From Haladaptatus caseinilyticus (lineage in GTDB: Archaea > Halobacteriota > Halobacteria > Halobacteriales > Haladaptataceae): DNA of 64,000 nt. The stretch spans positions 1,488,001 to 1,552,000 of the forward strand of contig NZ_CP111036.1 in NCBI RefSeq assembly GCF_026248685.1, read 5' to 3'. The notes under the pieces were generated by a model, which searched no databases, had not been told where the DNA came from, and saw nothing but the letters and a program-made list of their open reading frames with translations. Positions 61,784 to 64,000 of this stretch are shown piece after piece. Both the position numbers and the translations under genes were made by a program. The first letter of the stretch is position 1. Every line of letters begins with the position of its first letter.

Positions 61784-61795
61784 TTTCGAACGCAT
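61711..61795. repeat. 85-bp direct repeat, right copy
   Basis: Right copy of the 85-bp repeat that contains tRNA-Asp and 12 bases of 5' flank; see 61089-61173. Confidence 0.85.
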
Positions 61796-61892
61796 TTCAT
61801 TCTTTCTGGCTTGTATGCTTAAGGCTTTCCAAACGGAGGCAGTGTGTCGGGTCGTACCGAGCGGTGGTACGACCGCCGGTCGGCCCAAATCA

Positions 61893-61900
61893 TTTATACC
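61893..61900 (+). promoter_or_regulatory. TATA box of RNA polymerase operon
   Basis: tttatacc lies about 170 bases before the rpoH start, which would place transcription start near 61922 and give a leader of about 145 bases. Confidence 0.5.
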
Positions 61901-61932
61901 AGAACGAAGTAGAGACTGGTGTTAGAGAACTG

Positions 61933-61950
61933 CCCACATGGTGATGTGGG
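61933..61950 (+). promoter_or_regulatory. Leader hairpin of RNA polymerase operon
   Basis: cccacat and atgtggg form a perfect 7-bp stem with a ggtg loop, close to the predicted 5' end of the rpoH transcript. More paired segments follow. Such leaders could hold an autoregulatory or attenuation element; this is inference. Confidence 0.45.
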
Positions 61951-62066
61951 GTGCGATAGCCGGGCGTGTGCGCGCTACTTAGCAAGCCTTAAATGAGTGC
62001 CGCCAGTAATACCCTGTAGTATCTCGTGATAGCCATTTCTCCCGCTGGCCAGAAAATCGTGCACAC

Positions 62067-62294
62067 ATGGTAGACGTAAGCCAACACAAGATGGTTCCGG
62101 AGCACTCCATCGTCGATGAGGGCGAACTCGACGAAGTGCTCGAGGAATACGAAATCAAGAGTACAGACTTGCCAAAAATCAAGCGAACGGACCCAGCGTT
62201 GCCTGACGATGCTGAAATCGGCGACGTGATCAAAATCGTCCGTGACTCACGAACGACAGACAGAGCAGTCGTATACCGACTCGTGGTGGAATAA
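62067..62294 (+). CDS. rpoH: DNA-directed RNA polymerase subunit H
   Basis: This 75-residue subunit is the archaeal counterpart of the C-terminal part of eukaryotic RPB5. It starts [20 protein letters not shown] and contains [20 protein letters not shown] and ends [12 protein letters not shown], matching the family well. It is the first gene of the operon, and its stop codon overlaps the start of rpoB'' by one base. Confidence 0.97.
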   Translation: MVDVSQHKMVPEHSIVDEGELDEVLEEYEIKSTDLPKIKRTDPALPDDAEIGDVIKIVRDSRTTDRAVVYRLVVE

Positions 62295-63850
62295 TGCAAC
62301 GGGAAGACAGACGCGCACTATCGAGACAGTATTTCTCGAAAGAACGACTCGCAGAGCATCACTACCGCTCGTTTAACTCCTTCCTGACTCGCGGCATGCA
62401 GGAAGTTGTGACCGAGAAGGGCACTATCGACACGGATATCGGCGACAAAGAGGGCGAAGAACCGGTCTTCGTGGAACTCGGCGACGTTCGCGTCGTCACT
62501 CCGCGCGTGCGTGAAGCGGACGGGAGCGAGGAGCTCCTCTATCCGCAGGAGGCCCGCCTCCGTAACATCACGTACGCCGCACCGGTCTTCATGGAAATGA
62601 CCATCGTCAAAGGCGAAGGCGACGACAAACGAGTCGTCGATACGACCGAGACGAAGGTCGGCCGGATGCCGATAATGGTCGGCTCCGAGAAATGTAATAT
62701 CGCCAACTTTGACGAGGAGGACCTCGTCGAAATCGGTGAAGACCCAGCAGACCCCGGTGGCTACTTCATCGTCAACGGTTCCGAGCGGGTGCTGATGACG
62801 TCGGAGGACCTCGCACCGAACAAGATTCTCGCCGAATACGATACAAAATACGGCGACGAGATTCAGGTCGCAAAGACGTTTAGCCAGCGCCGAGGATACC
62901 GCGCGCTGGTGCTCGTCGAGCGAACCCGTGACGGTCTGCTCGAAGTGTCGTTCCCGTCGGTTTCGGGGAGCGTCAACTTCGTCACGCTGGTTCGTGCGTT
63001 GGGACTGGAGTCGGACGAGGAAATCGTCCACCGTGTTTCCGACGACCCGGAAATCGTGAAGTTCATGCTGGAAAACCTGGAGGCTGCCGAAGTCCAGACC
63101 CAAGAGGAGGCAATCGAGTCCCTCGGGAAACGAGTCGCCTCCGGACAGGGCAAAAACTACCAGCTAAAGCGAGCGAACTACGTCATCGACCGCTACCTTC
63201 TCCCGCACCTCCACGAGGACGGCGTCGAGGAGGAGGAAGTGCGTATCAACAAGGCGTACTACCTCGCACGAATGGCCGAAGCGTGTTTCGAACTCGCACT
63301 CGGACGGCGTGACTCGGACGACAAAGACCACTACGCCAACAAACGTCTAAAGGTGTCCGGCGACCTGATGAAGGACCTGTTCCGCACGGCACTGAACAAA
63401 CTGGCACGCGACGTGAAATACCAGCTCGAACGTGCGAACATGCGTAACCGTCAGCTGTCGGTGAACACCGTCGTTCGTTCCGACGTGCTCACCGAGCGAC
63501 TCGAACATCCGATTGCGACCGGAAATTGGGTCGGTGGCCGTTCCGGCGTCTCACAGTTGGTCGACCGCACGGACTTCATGGGTGTACTCTCACACCTTCG
63601 CCGTCTGCGTAGTCCGCTGTCGCGAAGCCAGCCCCACTTCGAGGCGCGAGACCTACACGCGACCCAGTGGGGTCGCATCTGTCCCTCCGAGACGCCGGAA
63701 GGACCGAACTGTGGCCTGGTGAAGAACTTCGCGCAGGCGATGGAGTTGAGCCAGAATATCGAGGACGAACAGGAACTCAAACAGGAACTCTCGTCGATGG
63801 GCGTCGAGGGTATCCCCGGAATCGAGAGCATCGAAGGGAGCGCGGACTAA
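62294..63850 (+). CDS. rpoB2: RNA polymerase subunit B'' (N-terminal half of B)
   Basis: This 518-residue subunit corresponds to the N-terminal half of RPB2. It includes the protrusion and lobe regions (KCNIANFDEEDLVEIGEDPA, FIVNGSERVLMTSEDLAPN) and the fork-loop part GVSQLVDRTDFMGVLSHLRR and LHATQWGRICPSETPEGPNC near its C-terminus, which binds in the active-centre channel. Split B''/B' genes are the rule in haloarchaea and methanogens. Confidence 0.97.
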   Translation: MQREDRRALSRQYFSKERLAEHHYRSFNSFLTRGMQEVVTEKGTIDTDIGDKEGEEPVFVELGDVRVVTPRVREADGSEELLYPQEARLRNITYAAPVFMEMTIVKGEGDDKRVVDTTETKVGRMPIMVGSEKCNIANFDEEDLVEIGEDPADPGGYFIVNGSERVLMTSEDLAPNKILAEYDTKYGDEIQVAKTFSQRRGYRALVLVERTRDGLLEVSFPSVSGSVNFVTLVRALGLESDEEIVHRVSDDPEIVKFMLENLEAAEVQTQEEAIESLGKRVASGQGKNYQLKRANYVIDRYLLPHLHEDGVEEEEVRINKAYYLARMAEACFELALGRRDSDDKDHYANKRLKVSGDLMKDLFRTALNKLARDVKYQLERANMRNRQLSVNTVVRSDVLTERLEHPIATGNWVGGRSGVSQLVDRTDFMGVLSHLRRLRSPLSRSQPHFEARDLHATQWGRICPSETPEGPNCGLVKNFAQAMELSQNIEDEQELKQELSSMGVEGIPGIESIEGSAD

Positions 63851-63853
63851 ATC

Positions 63854-64000
63854 ATGAGCCAGGGACGAGAAGCGAAAGTATACGTCAACGGGAGTTTGGT
63901 CGGGACACATCCCGACCCGGAACAGCTTGCAGATCAGGTACGGGAGGCACGCCGACGCGGCGATGTCAGCGAGATGGTGAACGTCTCGGTCAAGGACCGT
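63854..64000 (+). CDS. rpoB1: RNA polymerase subunit B' (start only)
   Basis: The first 49 codons are seen; the gene runs off the window. It begins MSQGREAKVYVNGSLVGTHP and continues QLADQVREARRRGDVSEMVN, as expected for the wall region of the C-terminal RPB2 half. It starts three bases after the rpoB'' stop. Confidence 0.93.
   Translation, partial: MSQGREAKVYVNGSLVGTHPDPEQLADQVREARRRGDVSEMVNVSVKDR

Noticed and set aside
1-64000. CRISPR array, insertion sequence or prophage
   Set aside because: No regularly spaced repeats, no transposase or integrase motif and no phage structural genes were seen.

Overview
The window is chromosomal DNA from a halophilic archaeon (class Halobacteria). The proteins are acidic, the lipoproteins and Tat signals are of haloarchaeal type, start codons sit close behind TATA-like boxes, and several genes belong to haloarchaea-specific families (DUF7344 winged helices, HVO_0476-type zinc fingers, a doublet histone, PGF-CTERM sorting, RNA polymerase H/B''/B'). 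The rpa2-histone-deacetylase block and the gap to pcm block match, from memory, Haloferax volcanii gene neighbourhoods. The GC content looks moderate for the class; a Haladaptatus-like genus is a guess only.

Layout. 1-3.1 kb: a winged-helix regulator, a methyltransferase, two lipoproteins and tRNA-Arg with 3'-end scars. 3.3-6.6 kb: a chromatin block of RPA-type ssDNA-binding protein, doublet histone and class II histone deacetylase; the last two overlap by four bases. 6.7-14.2 kb: a surface-glycan operon of two glycosyltransferases, two sulfatase-like hydrolases and a flippase with overlapping genes, then an orphan archaellum FlaD/E-domain protein and a third hydrolase. 14.2-16.8 kb: an AT-rich gap, two tRNAs, CCA-adding enzyme and a zinc-finger protein. 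16.8-31.8 kb: metabolic and housekeeping genes (UvrD-like helicase, M32 peptidase, riboflavin synthase, PrsW protease, FAU-1, NifU, beta-propeller, glucokinase, UspA, SDR), with an EamA transporter cut by an in-frame TAG and a frameshifted membrane-protein gene.

31.9-46.9 kb: ABC exporter, uvrA, geranylgeranyl reductase-like oxidoreductase, a second M32 peptidase, an M20 peptidase, winged-helix regulators, a PIN-ATPase-KH protein, an ATP-grasp ligase and Hsp20. 47.1-49.0 kb: two near-identical genes for secreted Asn/Gln-rich proteins that differ mainly in one short central segment; their Shine-Dalgarno lies in a hairpin. 49.4-60.8 kb: type II GAPDH, aminopeptidase, zinc-finger proteins, two methyltransferases, a HerA-like ATPase, paired fluoride channels, and an RND exporter with an S-layer-like partner. 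61-64 kb: two identical tRNA-Asp genes flank an AT-rich segment carrying a small PD-(D/E)XK nuclease gene, followed by the RNA polymerase operon (rpoH, rpoB'', start of rpoB').

The most unusual items are the tRNA-Asp/nuclease cassette, the Asn/Gln-rich gene pair, the tRNA-Arg scars, the orphan FlaD/E protein and the amber-interrupted transporter. No CRISPR array, complete insertion sequence, integrase or rRNA gene was seen.
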